From contig NC_089766.1 in NCBI RefSeq assembly GCF_040412425.1, positions 17,941,401 through 18,005,400 of the forward strand: a stretch of DNA of 64,000 bases, written 5' to 3'. Positions 1-11,653 of the stretch are shown piece after piece (the first letter of the stretch is position 1; every line of letters begins with the position of its first letter). The notes below the pieces were generated by a model, which saw only the letters and a list, made by a program, of their open reading frames with translations, did no database searches and was not told where the DNA came from. This DNA comes from Macrobrachium rosenbergii (Eukaryota > Arthropoda > Malacostraca > Decapoda > Palaemonidae). Position numbers and translations under genes: made by a program.

Positions 1-67
1 AATGTGACACTTAAGAATTACTGATCCTTCATCAGGAAGCTCTAAGGTGTATTTCCTCAAAGTTTCA

Positions 68-375
68 TTGATGTACTCAAATTGTGATTTAAATGTGACA
101 GTAGCGCCCCCTTTGGGCCCTTCTTAAATGCGTTTTGCACCAATTGTGCCAATTAAAAATGGCACATCTGTAATCACAGTGCCAAAACGAAACTTTTATC
201 ACAGGTTTGATTGATGTACTCCAAAATGTAATTTAAACCTGTTTTGGGGGGCAGTTCAAGCAGCGCCCCCTACTCAACGCACCAACGGCATAACTTGAGA
301 ATGACCATTCGGAGGTCCCCATCACACTAGCTGATAACTAGCTATCAAACCTTTTGTACTCAAGATGTAATACAA
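68..375. repeat. Degenerate tandem repeat, about 140-bp period
   Basis: Three related segments start near 68, 211 and 351, each carrying a version of TTGTACTC-AA-TGTAATTTAAA. The first two are followed by a block containing GCGCCCCCT. Divergence is high. No coding potential was seen in the first 380 bases. Confidence 0.4.
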
Positions 376-604
376 ATCTCTGTGGGCTCCCAGACTATCT
401 CTTTTTATCTTTATTTTCTAGTCCATCAAAACTTTCCTCTGCTACTTCTTTGGTAGTATCTTCTTGAGCTATTTGCAAATATTTTAAATGATTTGATAAA
501 ATGTTATCCATATTATTTGCACCTGTTTGTTGACTCTTTACAATTTTAGTTTTCTTCTTGAGAGTATTTATTTCTTCTTGAGATGTATTTTTCAGTGCTC
601 CGTT

Positions 605-862
605 ACTGAGCACCTTTGGCAGAGTTACTTATTACAGTTTTATAGTAATTTATGGATTAGAAATTTATTTCCGGATGAATGGCGTAAAGCTATAATAATT
701 CCTATCCCCAAACCTGGAAAGGATCCCAGTAATGTAAATAATTACAGACCAATTTCTTTAACAAGCTGCTCATGCAAATTGTTAGAGAAAATGGTTAATG
801 CTCAACTAACATGGCACATTCGAGAAAACAAAATTTTGACTCCCACTCAATTTATTTATTAA
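605..862 (+). pseudogene. Non-LTR retrotransposon reverse transcriptase fragment (jockey-like)
   Basis: The translated stretch contains FPDEWRKAIIIPIPKPGKD, then NNYRPISLTSC and CKLLEKMVNAQL. This is the conserved N-terminal part of the reverse transcriptase fingers in jockey/RTE-type LINEs, which copy their RNA at the genomic target. Only about 80 residues remain. The frame ends at a stop (860-862) just where the family continues with a Q-x-GFR motif. The catalytic YADD region is absent, so this is a dead fragment. Upstream of about 605 the homology fades. Family-level assignment (jockey versus RTE or CR1) is inference from memory. Confidence 0.85.
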
Positions 863-1024
863 CAATCATTTACCACCTTTCCCAATTAGATTTAGAAGGT
901 TGTTTGAGTCACTGAATATTAATATATGGCTGGCTACCTGCAATAGTAAAATTTCCTCCTCCCTGGAATATGAATAAAATGAAAATTTGCACGCTTGAAA
1001 TATTTGTCAAAAAGTTAACTCGTA

Positions 1025-1321
1025 CAATTGACCCCCGGTATTCACAGGGGATGTGTGCCACAACCCCCGCGAAAAGCTAAAGTCCGCGAATACTTAAAAC
1101 CCCTCTAAAAACGTTTGGAACTGCCTATTTTGATAGTTCAAACACAAAAAAAACTAAAAATGATACACCCGAGTATTTTAATAGTTTTATCACAAAAAGG
1201 GTGTTTAGTCATGAAAATATGAAAATACAGTAATACCATAAATACAGTAGTGTTCCATAGAGAAATCCGCAAATTGGTGAGTCCGCAAATCCAGAATGGC
1301 AAATAGGTAGGGGTCGACTCA
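1025..1321. mobile_element. Tigger/pogo-type MITE
   Basis: The left end reads CAATTGACCCCCGGTATTCA and the right end, reversed, reads GAGTCGACCCCTACCTATTT. Both arms then carry CCGC-AAT motifs typical of Tigger/pogo inverted termini. A TA precedes the left end (1023-1024). The interior is short and noncoding, so it is a non-autonomous copy. Arms are diverged, which suggests an old insertion. Confidence 0.6.
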
Positions 1322-1689
1322 GAGTGCAAGGTAATAATAACGGTCAAACGTGTTGTGTGAGTGCCCAAAGTATGACCAGCAACGACTGTCAACTTTTGGA
1401 AATGGATCAGTGAGGGAAATTTTATCAGAATCTTCTACATTTTCAGTAATTCTGATTTTGATGTTTATGAGGAACTGTGATTAAATTAATAAAATATATA
1501 AAAATTAAATAATAAAAATACAAAAACCCAAGTGCATTTATAGAATTTTAAAACTAAATTTTAAAATGTTACTTAACTTATTCTAAATTTTAATACTGTA
1601 TACATTTTTATTGTGTATATATGGAAATGTGAGTACTAAATGTGTTTGTGTGAGTGTGTTCCAGTATGAGAGCATATGCCTTTGTGCAG

Positions 1690-1840
1690 TTTTTAATTTC
1701 ATTTTCTTTCATTCATCACTATACTGAATGACCTATTTGGCCCCAGTGCTTGGCTTCTAGCCTAGACCTGGTATTTCATGCAAATCCTTCGGGCCAGCCC
1801 TGTGAGAGCAGATAGTCAGGTCAATGGTCTGGTTAAACTA
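1690..1840 (+). repeat. SINE 3' fragments, two families abutting
   Basis: TGAATGACC-CCCAGTGCTTGGCTT-AGCC (about 1733-1775) resembles the tail of the repeat at 54555-54745. It is followed by ATCCTTCGGGCCAGCCCT and GGTCTGGTTAAACTA (1786-1840). The second part matches the tail of the tRNA-derived SINEs at 28922-29195 and 57937-58205. No tRNA-like head is present here. It ends directly against the open frame of the MADF-type gene. Confidence 0.6.
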
Positions 1841-1842
1841 TT

Positions 1843-2290
1843 TTGATAAGAATAATACTTGAAGGTGACGACGAGGACAACGTGTCTACGAAAAATGCAG
1901 GGAAGGGTGACGAGGGGACAGGATTGCAGAAGCGGAGGAAAAAGAGTCCATGTGTCCTCCTGACAGACAGGCAAGAAAGGATGTTGGGGAAGTGGTTGCA
2001 GGAGCACCCCTTTTTGTATGACAGGGGGCTCACAGACTTCAAGGAAGTGGCCAAGAAGAGCCGGCTCCTTGCTGAGAAGGCAAAGTCACTCGACCCGCCT
2101 TTGACAGGACCTCAGCTAAGCACCTGGTTGAAGTCGATTCGCACCAGGTATGGACGGCTAACGAAAGGAAAAAGCCGAGGCAGCAGAGAGGGGCATGACA
2201 GAAAGGGAGAAGTGGATTCTCTCTGAATTTAAATTCTTCGGAAAGCACATTTTCCGTCAGAAGAAGCCCAAGACCCTTGGATTGGAAGAG
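1843..2290 (+). CDS. Exon 1: MADF (Myb/SANT-like) domain
   Basis: Acidic and basic N-terminal residues precede LTDRQERMLGKWLQEHPFLY and a DFKEVAKKSRLL helix. QLSTWLKSIRTRYGRLTK then gives the third helix. This is the tryptophan-bearing three-helix pattern of MADF domains. After codon 110 the reading must move to the next frame to reach MTEREKWILSEFKFFGKHI, which is the usual continuation of the family. The exon ends at GAAGAG followed by the donor GTATGT at 2291. Confidence 0.7.
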
Positions 2291-2611
2291 GTATGTAAGA
2301 AAATTGTTCTACCCTATATTGGTTTCATGTTATTATGGCCAATTTATTTTTCATTATTAGTTAATTTCATAATTCATGTTTCAAGCAGTCATGAGACAAA
2401 CAATATTTAGGATTTTATATAAAGTTGTTTTCCACATTATTTAATTTCAGTATTTATTTTATAGACTTTTGTATCCCAAAATTCCATTCTATGCATTCTT
2501 TTATTGCTAAAAAAAATTCCCTTTTTATGGTTCACTAATGATACACAGATCAACCATAGTAAAATATGTTTCGAAAATTAATGGTCCATTTTCCTTTTTC
2601 TTTTCCTACAG

Positions 2612-2785
2612 TCCGCTGCTGCTGCCGCTGCTGCCCCATCTGAGGAACCTGGCAAAGTGGTTGTGTCTGGTGGTGGGGATGAAGACGAAGTGACAGTCAT
2701 CCCAGCCATCGAGGAACAGAGGCCTAAGAGGAAGCAGAGGTGTGAGCGCGTACGTCAGCAAGGTGAAGGTTTCGTCCTTGAAAAG
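2612..2785 (+). CDS. Exon 2: Ala/Ser and acidic linker
   Basis: The acceptor is a pyrimidine tract ending CCTACAG at 2611 and the donor is GTAAAT at 2786. The exon is 58 codons, open throughout in phase 0. It starts with serine and seven alanines. Then come GDEDEVTVIPAIEEQ and a basic PKRKQR patch that could act as a nuclear localisation signal. No domain is recognised. Confidence 0.65.
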
Positions 2786-3113
2786 GTAAATACTTGATTA
2801 TTTTCCATTTAACTTAAAACAAAAAATTATATTTACAAACATGATTAATATTAATTAAATTTTGTATTTTTTTTTTACATTTTGTAGTTCCTTTTCTTTT
2901 TCCTGTTACAGTATTATACATGCAGGTATGTTTCTAATAATTTTTGATAGCGTAGTCGCTTGTTTCGTCCTCAAGGAGTTACCCTTCCATGGTCTACCAG
3001 AGCTCCATGGTGACCAGACTAATATAAAAAAATTCTCTTTTAGCCTGGTCTTGTAGTCAGGTATTGTGCCGTAATGATAAGCGCTATGACACGTGATGGA
3101 GTATAATGGACTC

Positions 3114-3143
3114 GAAGATAAGAGGACATTTTTTCTTATCTTC
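3114..3143. other. Short inverted repeat in intron 2
   Basis: GAAGATAAGA (3114-3123) pairs exactly with TCTTATCTTC (3134-3143) across a 10-base loop. No role is suggested by the context. Confidence 0.4.
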
Positions 3144-3599
3144 AGCAAAGCTGAACCCAGTTTTCCAATGTCAAAACCTCTAAGAAGAAATGACTATTGC
3201 GCATGCACGTCCACCACCCTGTTTACGAACGTATCGGTAAAGGACCAAGGTGTCATTATTCTTTCTTTTCAAGTGACAGGAAAGTTCACCAAAAGCCAGC
3301 ACCCCTCATGTCAGCCTTTTATTCTCTTTTTCCACTAATGAGGATCATGGAAACATCTAAAATCAAAAGTTAAGTGCTTATTTTTAAGTTCCAGTTAAAA
3401 TTTTTAGTTTTAAACTGTGGAACTGGTAATTAGTTTGAGTGTGAAAGCCGTAATCCGGCGTTTCTTGCAAATATACAGTCGGCACTTACTTACGATTGCT
3501 AACTGTGAAAAGCACAAATTGTTTTAAGGAATTTGTCATTTTATTTAGAAGTTTTAACTAAAGAAATGTTCCACAATTTATTATAAATTTAGATAATCT

Positions 3600-4560
3600 T
3601 TTCAGATAACACTGTCTACAATAGCCTAGGCCGTAGGCCTATCCTACATCAGATTCAATGAGAATAATTTAGACTATAACAGATGTCTGTAGCCTATAAC
3701 CTAGGATCACATATCATAAAGGTGATTTAAATAACATGGATTAGGTAGTAACCTAAATTAAGGTAAGTAAGAACCTTTTAAGACATATCCTGTTAGGGGC
3801 CTAGGCAACATTCTAGTTTACAAAGGACTCTAGGATTAGGTAAACAGGCTACAGACTTTTTCCTTTTATATAGCCTGTATACTTAAGCATGATCTAAATA
3901 ATCCAGGACTAGGCAGTACCTTATATTAAGTGATAAATTCTTACAAAACATCCCATTATTGGGCTAAGTCGTTAGCCTAAACCATGCAACCTAGGACTAG
4001 ATGAAATAGTAACCTGTGCTGGATGAGATGGTAACCCTACGCTAAAGTAATTGTTTTTTTTATGTAACCCTTACCCTTAAGTGTGTATTAAATAATCTGG
4101 ATTAGGCAGTAGCCTAGATTAGAGTAAGTGGTAGGCTAGCTATAAGGTTACACATTAGTGCGTTACTGTTTTATATAGTAGACCAAAATAGCCTAGGATT
4201 GGATATAAAACAACCTGGCGTAGACAAAAATAGTAGCGTAACTAAAAGGTTACATATTATTGAGTTTCTGTTTTTATATAGCCTAGACAAGGGTGATCTG
4301 TAATAATCTGGATTAGGCAATACTAGGCTAAGAAAGAACGAATTAGCCTAGGATTATATATAAACAGTATTCCATGCTCAATAAAATAACCTAGTTTTTA
4401 CAACTTGGTAGCCTTTCTGTAAGGCTACATACTAGTACAGTCTTATGTAGCCCATATCCTGAAAGGTGATATAAGCCTAGAACAGGCAGTAGCCTAAACC
4501 TAGAACAGGCAGTAGCCTAACCAGATTAAGTAGGAACCCCTTTTTAAGGGAACATCCTAC
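3600..4560. repeat. Degenerate tandem block rich in AGCCTAG/CTAGGC
   Basis: A recurring module of the form ATAATCTGGATTAGGCAGTA followed by GCCTA-ATTA-GTAAG starts near 3732, 3897, 4092 and 4302, with a partial near 4490. That is a ragged period of about 165-210 bp. Between modules lie related AAGGTTACA and TTTTATATAGCC segments. A 22-bp unit is duplicated exactly at 4484-4528. The block sits inside intron 2 of the MADF-type gene. Confidence 0.55.
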
Positions 4561-4562
4561 TA

Positions 4563-4690
4563 CAGGCAGTCCCCAGTTATCGGTGGGGGTTCGGTTCCGA
4601 CGGCGTGACGATAAGCGAAAATCGCTGATTTTGGGCACTTTTCGGTTATTGGCGCCGATACGTGATTATCTTGTTGGGTCTGTATGTTAA
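4563..4690. mobile_element. Solo terminus of a pogo-like DNA transposon
   Basis: After a TA dinucleotide the sequence reads CAGGCAGTCCCCAGTTATCG, then GGTTCCGACGGCGTGACGAT and AAGCGAAAATCGCTGATTTT. This is a terminus I recall as frequent in decapods. No matching inverted right end was found, so this is a truncated or solo end within intron 2. Confidence 0.45.
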
Positions 4691-4784
4691 GTTTCTGTTT
4701 TTCATTGTCTAAAATTGAATATAATAAATCAGGATTCTATAATGGCTAATGAAATGTTCCATTTTCTTCTCTCATTTTCTTTAG

Positions 4785-5366
4785 ATGATTGTAAACGCAG
4801 AGGCAGCCAAAAAGGCGATTTTGGAGAAGATCGAATGTAACCCAAAGGAGGATTACTGGAAACTTCACCTGAAGAAGGTTGCCAAGGATTGTGCTGAGAT
4901 TGACCCTATCTTCTATCCATACCTGCAGGCGGAGATCGGCTTTCTGGTGCAGAAACTGCAGAATGCCACGAAAGAAGGGAGACTGACAGCCAATTTTGAT
5001 ATGTTCCCGAACACCAGACAGATGTTTTTGGAAATGGAGCAAGATTCGTCCACTAGATCTTTTCCTTCTCACCCTCCTGCACCATCCTTCACATAACCTG
5101 AGCAAGTTTACCAGATGACAAGGCACCAACTGGCTATATATGCCCAGGGTCAGTGCTTGTCTTCTTGGCCAAGCCATTCCCCTGCTGCTGGGTCGTCTAC
5201 ACCGCTACATACTCCTGCTGTGCCACTGTCACTTGCAGTTGCTTTGGATCTTCACAATGTGAGTCTCCCGAGTACCAGTTTCTTTAACGCCTTAATACCG
5301 ACTAGTTCAAGTGCCACTTTGACTGGTGTGCTGGAAAAGACGATGCCTCCTAGTTCTACAAATTAG
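4785..5366 (+). CDS. Exon 3: BESS-like C-terminal part with internal stop
   Basis: The acceptor is a pyrimidine tract ending TTTAG at 4784. The frame begins with MIVNAEAAKKAILEKI and contains YWKLHLKKVAKDCAEI followed by a YPYLQAEIGFLVQKLQ helix. This matches the spacing of BESS motifs, with two amphipathic helices. A TAA at 5094-5096 ends the obvious product. The same frame then stays open to 5366 with a Ser/Pro-rich tail (starting PEQVYQM). The stop may be a single-base change in an originally longer protein. A single C-to-T change from CAA is one explanation. Confidence 0.65.
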
Positions 5367-6250
5367 TGTATTTCTGTTTTGTAAGAGGCCTTTTTTTTTT
5401 TTTTAGTGTGTTCAGTGTGTTCTTTTGGTAGATTTTTTTTATAATAATGAAGGTGTATTTTAGAGTACTGTAATAATGTTTTAAGTGGTCACATTTAGAT
5501 GTATTAATCTGGTGCTATTTTTTCTTTGTTTTTGATTACTTTAGGGAATGTAAAATGTATATTTATATTTTTTTAGCATAATAAATTGTGTACAATATTT
5601 ATATTTTGTATTTATTTTTCCTAAAAGTACTAATAATGTTATTTTCTATAACAATACTAGAATATACAGTTACCAACATGCAAAGGTTATTAAACTGGAT
5701 ATGGAAGAAGATATGAAATATTTTCAGAACTTCAAATAAAGGAAAATGACATTGAAAACTAGTAAAGAGTAAAATATATATGGTAATCATTATCATTATA
5801 TATTGCATTGCACATACTTTTTGCTATATATATCGTAATGCATATAGTGGAGTTGTTATATAAATAACTTAATATTATTTTCATCCATTTTTTCTACTTT
5901 TCATTTCCATATCTGCAATATCTTATAAACAAAACTGCCCCACTACCACACCATTCTAATGGTAATACTGTAAATAACATACATGATATATAAAAACATA
6001 CAAATGCCTATATGAAAGATACTGAATAGGAAATGATTATTGTTGGTAATTCAAAACGTAAAAAGCCATACCGTAGTATACTCTTCCATTCATAAGTTTG
6101 AGACAGAGATAAGACAAGGACAGGTGTTTGGATATCCATAACAAATTTTGAGGAAATTGAAAATGTTCAAGAGTAAACTGCCTTAATTAATAAGTTCTGG
6201 TACAGTATTGCCCAAAATTACCGGAGGGTCTAAAACATGTTGTGCCAAAT
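5367..6250. other. AT-rich 3' flank of the MADF-type gene
   Basis: No further exon is seen. AATAAA occurs at 5580-5585, and T- and GT-rich tracts around 5395-5420 and 5450-5600 could serve as 3' UTR. The rest is AT-rich without recognisable features. Confidence 0.4.
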
Positions 6251-6289
6251 TATCAAGAGGATACAGCTGAAATATAAACAGATATTCAA

Positions 6290-8074
6290 GAAAACCTATG
6301 CGACAACAGGCTTGAAATGCTTAGTAGGAGATCGCAATTGAGAATGATACTGAGACGATGACGAGCGAGTCTGTAAGCCCAACCTATCTGGACTAACTGC
6401 ATGGACATCCATCTTTTCACGGTTGTGCCTATTAACATGGCTGTGCGAATTGGAGCTATGATCATGAACCCTCCTGGGAGAGCATGAACATAGGCAATGG
6501 CAAGATGGACATTTATGAGGATGTGAGCTGACAGGATTCCCAAAACTATGAAGTCTTACGGTACGGACGTGAGAACTCAATGTGAGGCCGTGTCCCTCGT
6601 AGGCGAGCATGAACAAGGAGACTGACAAGGAAAAAAGGGCCGTTGTTGAATGCACATACGCGGATGTGTAGAACCCTCCAAGTGCAAGGGAGGACTGTGG
6701 GACCTAGAGGGAAAGCACTCATCTTTAGAAGGCTTCTCCATGTGGGACTTCTTGATAGGAGCCTTGTCATCTTTCCTACAAACCTGAACTGGTTGATTGG
6801 GGAAGACGAAACCATTGTAGTCTTTTTCTTGGAAATGCCTCTTGAAGGCTGACAGGCGGAGGAATGTGATACTCCAACATTAAAAACATGGTCATGAGCA
6901 GGAGAGCCAAGGACGTGGTCGGAAGGTGACGAAGAAACAGAGATGGTCCAAAGATTCCTCAAACAAGGAGCAGTAATGAAGTCTCTAATCCTCCAACATC
7001 TGATGGGGGAAGACCAGGCAGTTGAAGAAGACACAGAAGATGATGATGAGGAAGACAAAGATGATGAAAACAAGGATAGAGAAGAAGGTTTATGACGTTT
7101 CCTCTTCATAACACGACTGTACCTCTCTTGGAAAACAATGTCGACTTTGTCTACCACAGCTTGAACGCGGGAGTCTGAAGACGGAATGGGAGCAGAAGTC
7201 GCCACTGTGGAAGCCGAACCAAAACAGTGAGCAGCGTAAACCGAAGACCGATGAGAAGTCACAGAAATGAGGTCCTAAGCACAGGAGCAGGGAGAGCCAT
7301 TGGACTGGAAACTGTCGCCAGTGCAGAAGTCGCCCCAAAATGATAAGCGGGGAAGTCTGATGACAGATGAGTTGTACCAGAAACAGCAGCACTAGACCAA
7401 GATGCAGGATGAGCACCAGGTCTGGGGACTGTCATGGCGGCCGACACAGGTATGCGAGAAGACATGAACTGGGATAACAGGCTGTCCAAGGTTGGCACCC
7501 ATGCTAGGCCTAACGAAGCCCAAATGTCTGACATCTTCTGCCATCAACTCCTAAAACAGTGGAACAAGATAGCACTGCCTCCTCCCTCCTCAGGGGGGGA
7601 CCTCCAACCCCCAAGAGAGCGGGGGCAGCAAAAAGAGATATCTCCAGACACCTCTCCCAAAACTTCCAAGGGCGAGGCCATGGAAGAATGGGAAGTGGTA
7701 AAATCTTCCATAGAATGAGAAGCAACTGGAGGAAGTTTGGACAAGGAAGAGGTGAAACAAGGAGGAGCTTGAGAAGCATCCATCGAAGGTGGAGAGAACC
7801 CCCTCCCAAGGTGGCGCCTCCAACTTCCTCCTATGCTGCCTCTGCCTGGCAAAGATACTCCATTACTCAGGAGACCAAGATCGACAATCAGGGCAAGGAT
7901 TAGTAAGTTAAAAGCATTAGACCTCCATCTGCTGCAAGATGAATGAGGATCAGTCTCATACGAAGCAAGAAAACGAGAGCAAGGGTAATGAACCGAAGGA
8001 CATTTTCTCTGAGGCTTAGGATAGGGTGGCTTAGATGAGTTCTGGCTTTGCATTACCAAAAGCAAAACACACAA
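6290..8074 (-). pseudogene. Degenerate retroelement ORF1/gag-like region
   Basis: Several overlapping minus-strand frames give a Ser/Pro/His-rich translation that hops frame. Going 5' to 3' one sees FLASYETDPHSSCS, a weak relic of a cysteine motif (8074-7544), then a proline-rich stretch. VQAVVDKVDIVFQERYSRVM KRKR follows near 7160-7100, then a run of serines and a Ser/Arg/His-rich end at about 6300-6550. The DPH-SC signature and low-complexity tail resemble gag-like ORF1 proteins of DIRS or Gypsy elements as I remember them, but no domain is certain. Other-strand frames over the same bases are taken to be shadows. Confidence 0.35.
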
Positions 8075-10430
8075 TACAGCACTATATCATAACACAAAAA
8101 TCACACAAAGGAAACATGGGCAAGGAGAAGAAAACACTGGCTTTTGGCAGGAAGGGCAGTAGCACATCCTACCAGCAAGGCGTTAAGGGAAAAACTGGAT
8201 GCATCGTGGCATATCGGGTGAGAGACTGCTGGCTGATGCCTCCTCTCTCATCCCACTGGCCAAATCCCGTTGCCACCAGTTCCTTGCACCACAATTTTAG
8301 ATGTTTTTTACCGGTTTTCAGCTGGCACTAGAAGAATTTATCCTTACATTAAGACCCAGGTTTGTTCTATGTATGAAGAGTCATTTTTTATATACAGTCA
8401 TCTTCCTTTCCCCAGCCTGTTAGCAGAGAATGGAGTTTGAATGCATTTCTGCAATTACTGTGGGTACAATTTTTATGCAACATTAAAAGTTAGGGTGGGG
8501 AGAGGTTGTTCTAGGCAGGTTAGGTTAGGTTAGGGTAGGTTTTACAATGTTCATTTTTAAAAATACCATTTTATATCTTCAGCAGCAATTTCACTCTAAA
8601 ATGATGCCTTTTTGCCCCATTTACCTCATACATTTTCTGCCTTCAAGATATTTAGGATGAATTAATATGGCCTAAATTCAGCCTTTTTCTTTTATTTTGG
8701 ACTTATATTTCATACAATAATGTAAATATATTAGTTGATATCCTCCAGTCCACAATCAGGTATCACTTTCCTAAAAGTTTACTAGACAACTGTTAACCAC
8801 AGCCAGCTTACTTATGGCATTATGTAGCCTAAAATTTATAGTAAAAGCTGTAAACCTTCAATGACATACATAAATATAATATGGATATGGCAATCATGCA
8901 TTCTTTAAGCACTAAGCTAGTATCATGTTGTCTGATTTAAATTAATTAAGACAAATAATAACAGACTACACTGAGAAAAACTAACACCTAAGCATTTTCA
9001 CTGTTATATATCAGCTAAAACCTGCACCTTAATCAGGATAGCCGAATCAAGGGCAACACAGCTTTTTACACAAATCATGTAATGAAAATGCTTTGATCAA
9101 TTTTGAATGGCCACAAGTATATATTAAAAGCATCTCACCTCTTAAGTTGTGTATTCTTGTTGCACTGCATAATTTATAATTACACTGCTGTACAGTATTA
9201 ACAATTAAATGGCAAGTTGTTAAGAACCTTTTATCCATGCCAAGTTTTTCTGATAGTCTGGAAATTTTATTTGTCTTTAACTAGTTGGTAACATAGTTGG
9301 ATACATGTAGGTTCTAAAAATGAAGATCATTATTTTGGGTTTTGCTAATAGTTCTGGATGTGGCTTTGAGACATCTGACTTTTGTATCCATTGAAAATGG
9401 CTTTTTTTTTTTTAAACTCGTTACACACATCTTAAAGTCTAAATTACAGTGGATCAAAGTGTGAACTGTATACTTAGGGTCAGGGTTATTTTTTTTGTGG
9501 GGGGGAGAAGGGGCTCGGGGAGGAGCCACAAAGACGACAAGTAACCTAGGTATGTACACAAGTGAATAGTTTCTTTATGCTGAAATTTATGGTGCCCCAG
9601 GTCAGGTTGGATGGAGGGGGATGGGTCCAATGGGGAAAAGCCCCTTGTCAGATGAGACACAGCACCTTATGTACGTAAGATTAAGACTCACTGCAAAAGG
9701 TTCAGAGGGAAGAGAAGGAAAAGTCAGGTTTGACCCCATCCTAGGTTAGGTCAAAGAAAGTTAGGTTTAGTTTATCTGTGTATTAACTAGTATTTTCATA
9801 TTCTCCAAGCAAAAATCCCTAGTTTCCCATTATGGTTATATTTGGGTATATTTTAACAGATTAACCACCCATTTCTGACGTGAATGAATGTCAAATTCAC
9901 CTTGTCTCAAAAATTATCATAAAAACTATACAGGCACTGAATCTAAATCTGTACTTAATTACATATTTCAAACTATCCTTCACCAAATTATCCTTCCTTG
10001 CTGGATAAAACTGAAGTTAAAATTCAGACAGCACAACTCACTGGGCAAAGGGCTCATAACCATTTAATGGCATAAGCACACAATATAGGCAGTTGATGAG
10101 GGGCATCATACTGCCATATTGCACAAGAGAAACCTCTTGGCAGAATGAATATGTACTGTACTTGTTCCCGCATCTTTCTTTCTGTTTAAACTTTGGAAAT
10201 AAAAAGAACTCAGAAATTCCCATGTAAAAATCATTGGTAAATATTTCTGTAATGGTAAATCTGCAATAAAAGTTAGTATGATTTTGACGTCAAGCATAAG
10301 GAGGCTTTTACAAAAAAATAAAATAAAATAAAAAAATCCATTATCAAGAACTGGTATCTAAGTAAAAAAAATACCTTTACTAGTATCCATATACCTGTGG
10401 GTTCAATTTTTGCAACCATTTACACTAATT
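8075..10430. other. Gene-poor, AT-rich interval
   Basis: No convincing exon or transposon protein is seen. It holds short TTAGG runs near 8520 and scattered AGGTTAGG near 9740, A/T homopolymers, and a G-rich tract at 9497-9530. Confidence 0.4.
8516..8545 (+). repeat. Short interstitial TTAGG tract
   Basis: Three perfect TTAGG units (8520-8534) are followed by GTAGG. TTAGG is the ancestral arthropod telomere unit. With only three copies, chance or a repaired break are equally possible. Confidence 0.35.
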
Positions 10431-11653
10431 TCCCACGTGTGGGTGAGCTATTTGGTCTACGGCTAGGCAGTGGCCTAGGCCTGTAATGCTTTTCCATGGA
10501 GCCCACAAATAGATACAATGCAGTTAAATCTTTAATACCCATCTAACAGGCACAAAATTAAAACAATGATATATAATATAAATGACTCTGCTTCCCTCTT
10601 CTTTATTTTGCGCTTTAAAAGGTCATCTAGTAACGTGTAGGCTAACTATCCTGTGCAGGTTAGCTTTACCGGTAGGCTAAGTTCTTTACAAAAGTTATCA
10701 AGTACTTGAGATCTAATTATACCACATTTACCGTGTGAGATATTGGCAATAAAAGATTTAAAATGCTGAAATAACCTCTGGAATTTATAAATTAATTACG
10801 AAGGGCCAAAACTTTACCAAGCTTATAAAGTGTAGGAAAGGCGGTCTATGTAGGCCTATGGTGCCTCGAACAAAATTCAAGTTCCTTGAAGTTCTCGCAA
10901 CACATTAAAGTGTGAGCAGCCACGCTGGTAAATCAAAGTTTAGTCATTATTTAAACACACTATCGTATAATATTAAAATCTACCCAATTTCACCTACCAG
11001 AAATGGCGGAGCAGTTCAACATCATTTACGATGCTTTTGCACTGACTCAATATGAATACGAATATGAATGCGTGTAGCGACTGAATGACAAGGTTGGTTA
11101 TCTTGAGGCGCAGATAGTTATGCTTTTTCCTATAACTAATTTGGGAAATGTATGGCATCCTGAATCTCAGAATATCAATGCCAGTCATATTGATGTCTTC
11201 ATTAGATTATCCTGAACCTACAAGCAAAATTAATACTTAAATGGCACAACCACTCTCATAAGCTCCATGTGGACTTTAGTGGACATTCCGCCCCCCCCCA
11301 AAAAAAAAAATGCAGCATGTACACATTTATTATTTATTTTAAATGCAACGCTGCAACAGGACAACCTGCAGAAAAAATGCAAACTACTTTAACAGTTATA
11401 TTAATAATAATATAATAGGTAACACCTCCAGGTGTAGTGCAAATGTTCCGGAAAAAAGGTGCAAAAATCCAAAAAGCAATGTAAAACAGTGCAATCAAAA
11501 GTAAAAATCAAATATAAAAGTTTCAGAGCGAGGAAATTTTGTACTTTTCTGTTTGGTTATAGTATTCAGTAACAAAACTCTTTGAAATGATGAACACAAT
11601 GTGCAAACAAGGCAATCTCAAACGATAAATGGCACTAACATCTCCAATGTTCT

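Larger units (their letters stand above)
1843..5366 (+). pseudogene. Three-exon MADF/BESS-type gene, probably a pseudogene
   Basis: Exon 1 (to 2290), exon 2 (2612-2785) and exon 3 (from 4785) join in phase 0 across GT-AG introns of 321 and 1,999 bp. The order is a Myb/SANT-like MADF domain, an Ala/Ser/acidic linker, and a C-terminal helical BESS-like segment. In this family the MADF part binds DNA and BESS mediates protein contacts, so a nuclear DNA-binding role (or a partner of a Harbinger-type transposase) is inferred. Three defects are visible. A one-base frameshift lies in the A-run at 2169-2173. An in-frame TAA lies at 5094-5096 with a further 90 open codons behind it. There is no ATG at the start of exon 1: the first codon after the upstream stop is TTG and the first ATG (1981) falls inside the domain. 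Either an upstream exon exists or the copy is dead. Assembly error could explain the frameshift. Confidence 0.7.

Noticed and set aside
6546..7262. A 238-residue Ser-rich protein as an intact host gene
   Set aside because: Neighbouring frames carry the continuation in pieces, composition is low-complexity and no splice structure is evident. It was listed instead as a decayed retroelement-like region.
8516..8545. Telomere or subtelomere signal
   Set aside because: Only three TTAGG units are present and no subtelomeric context accompanies them.
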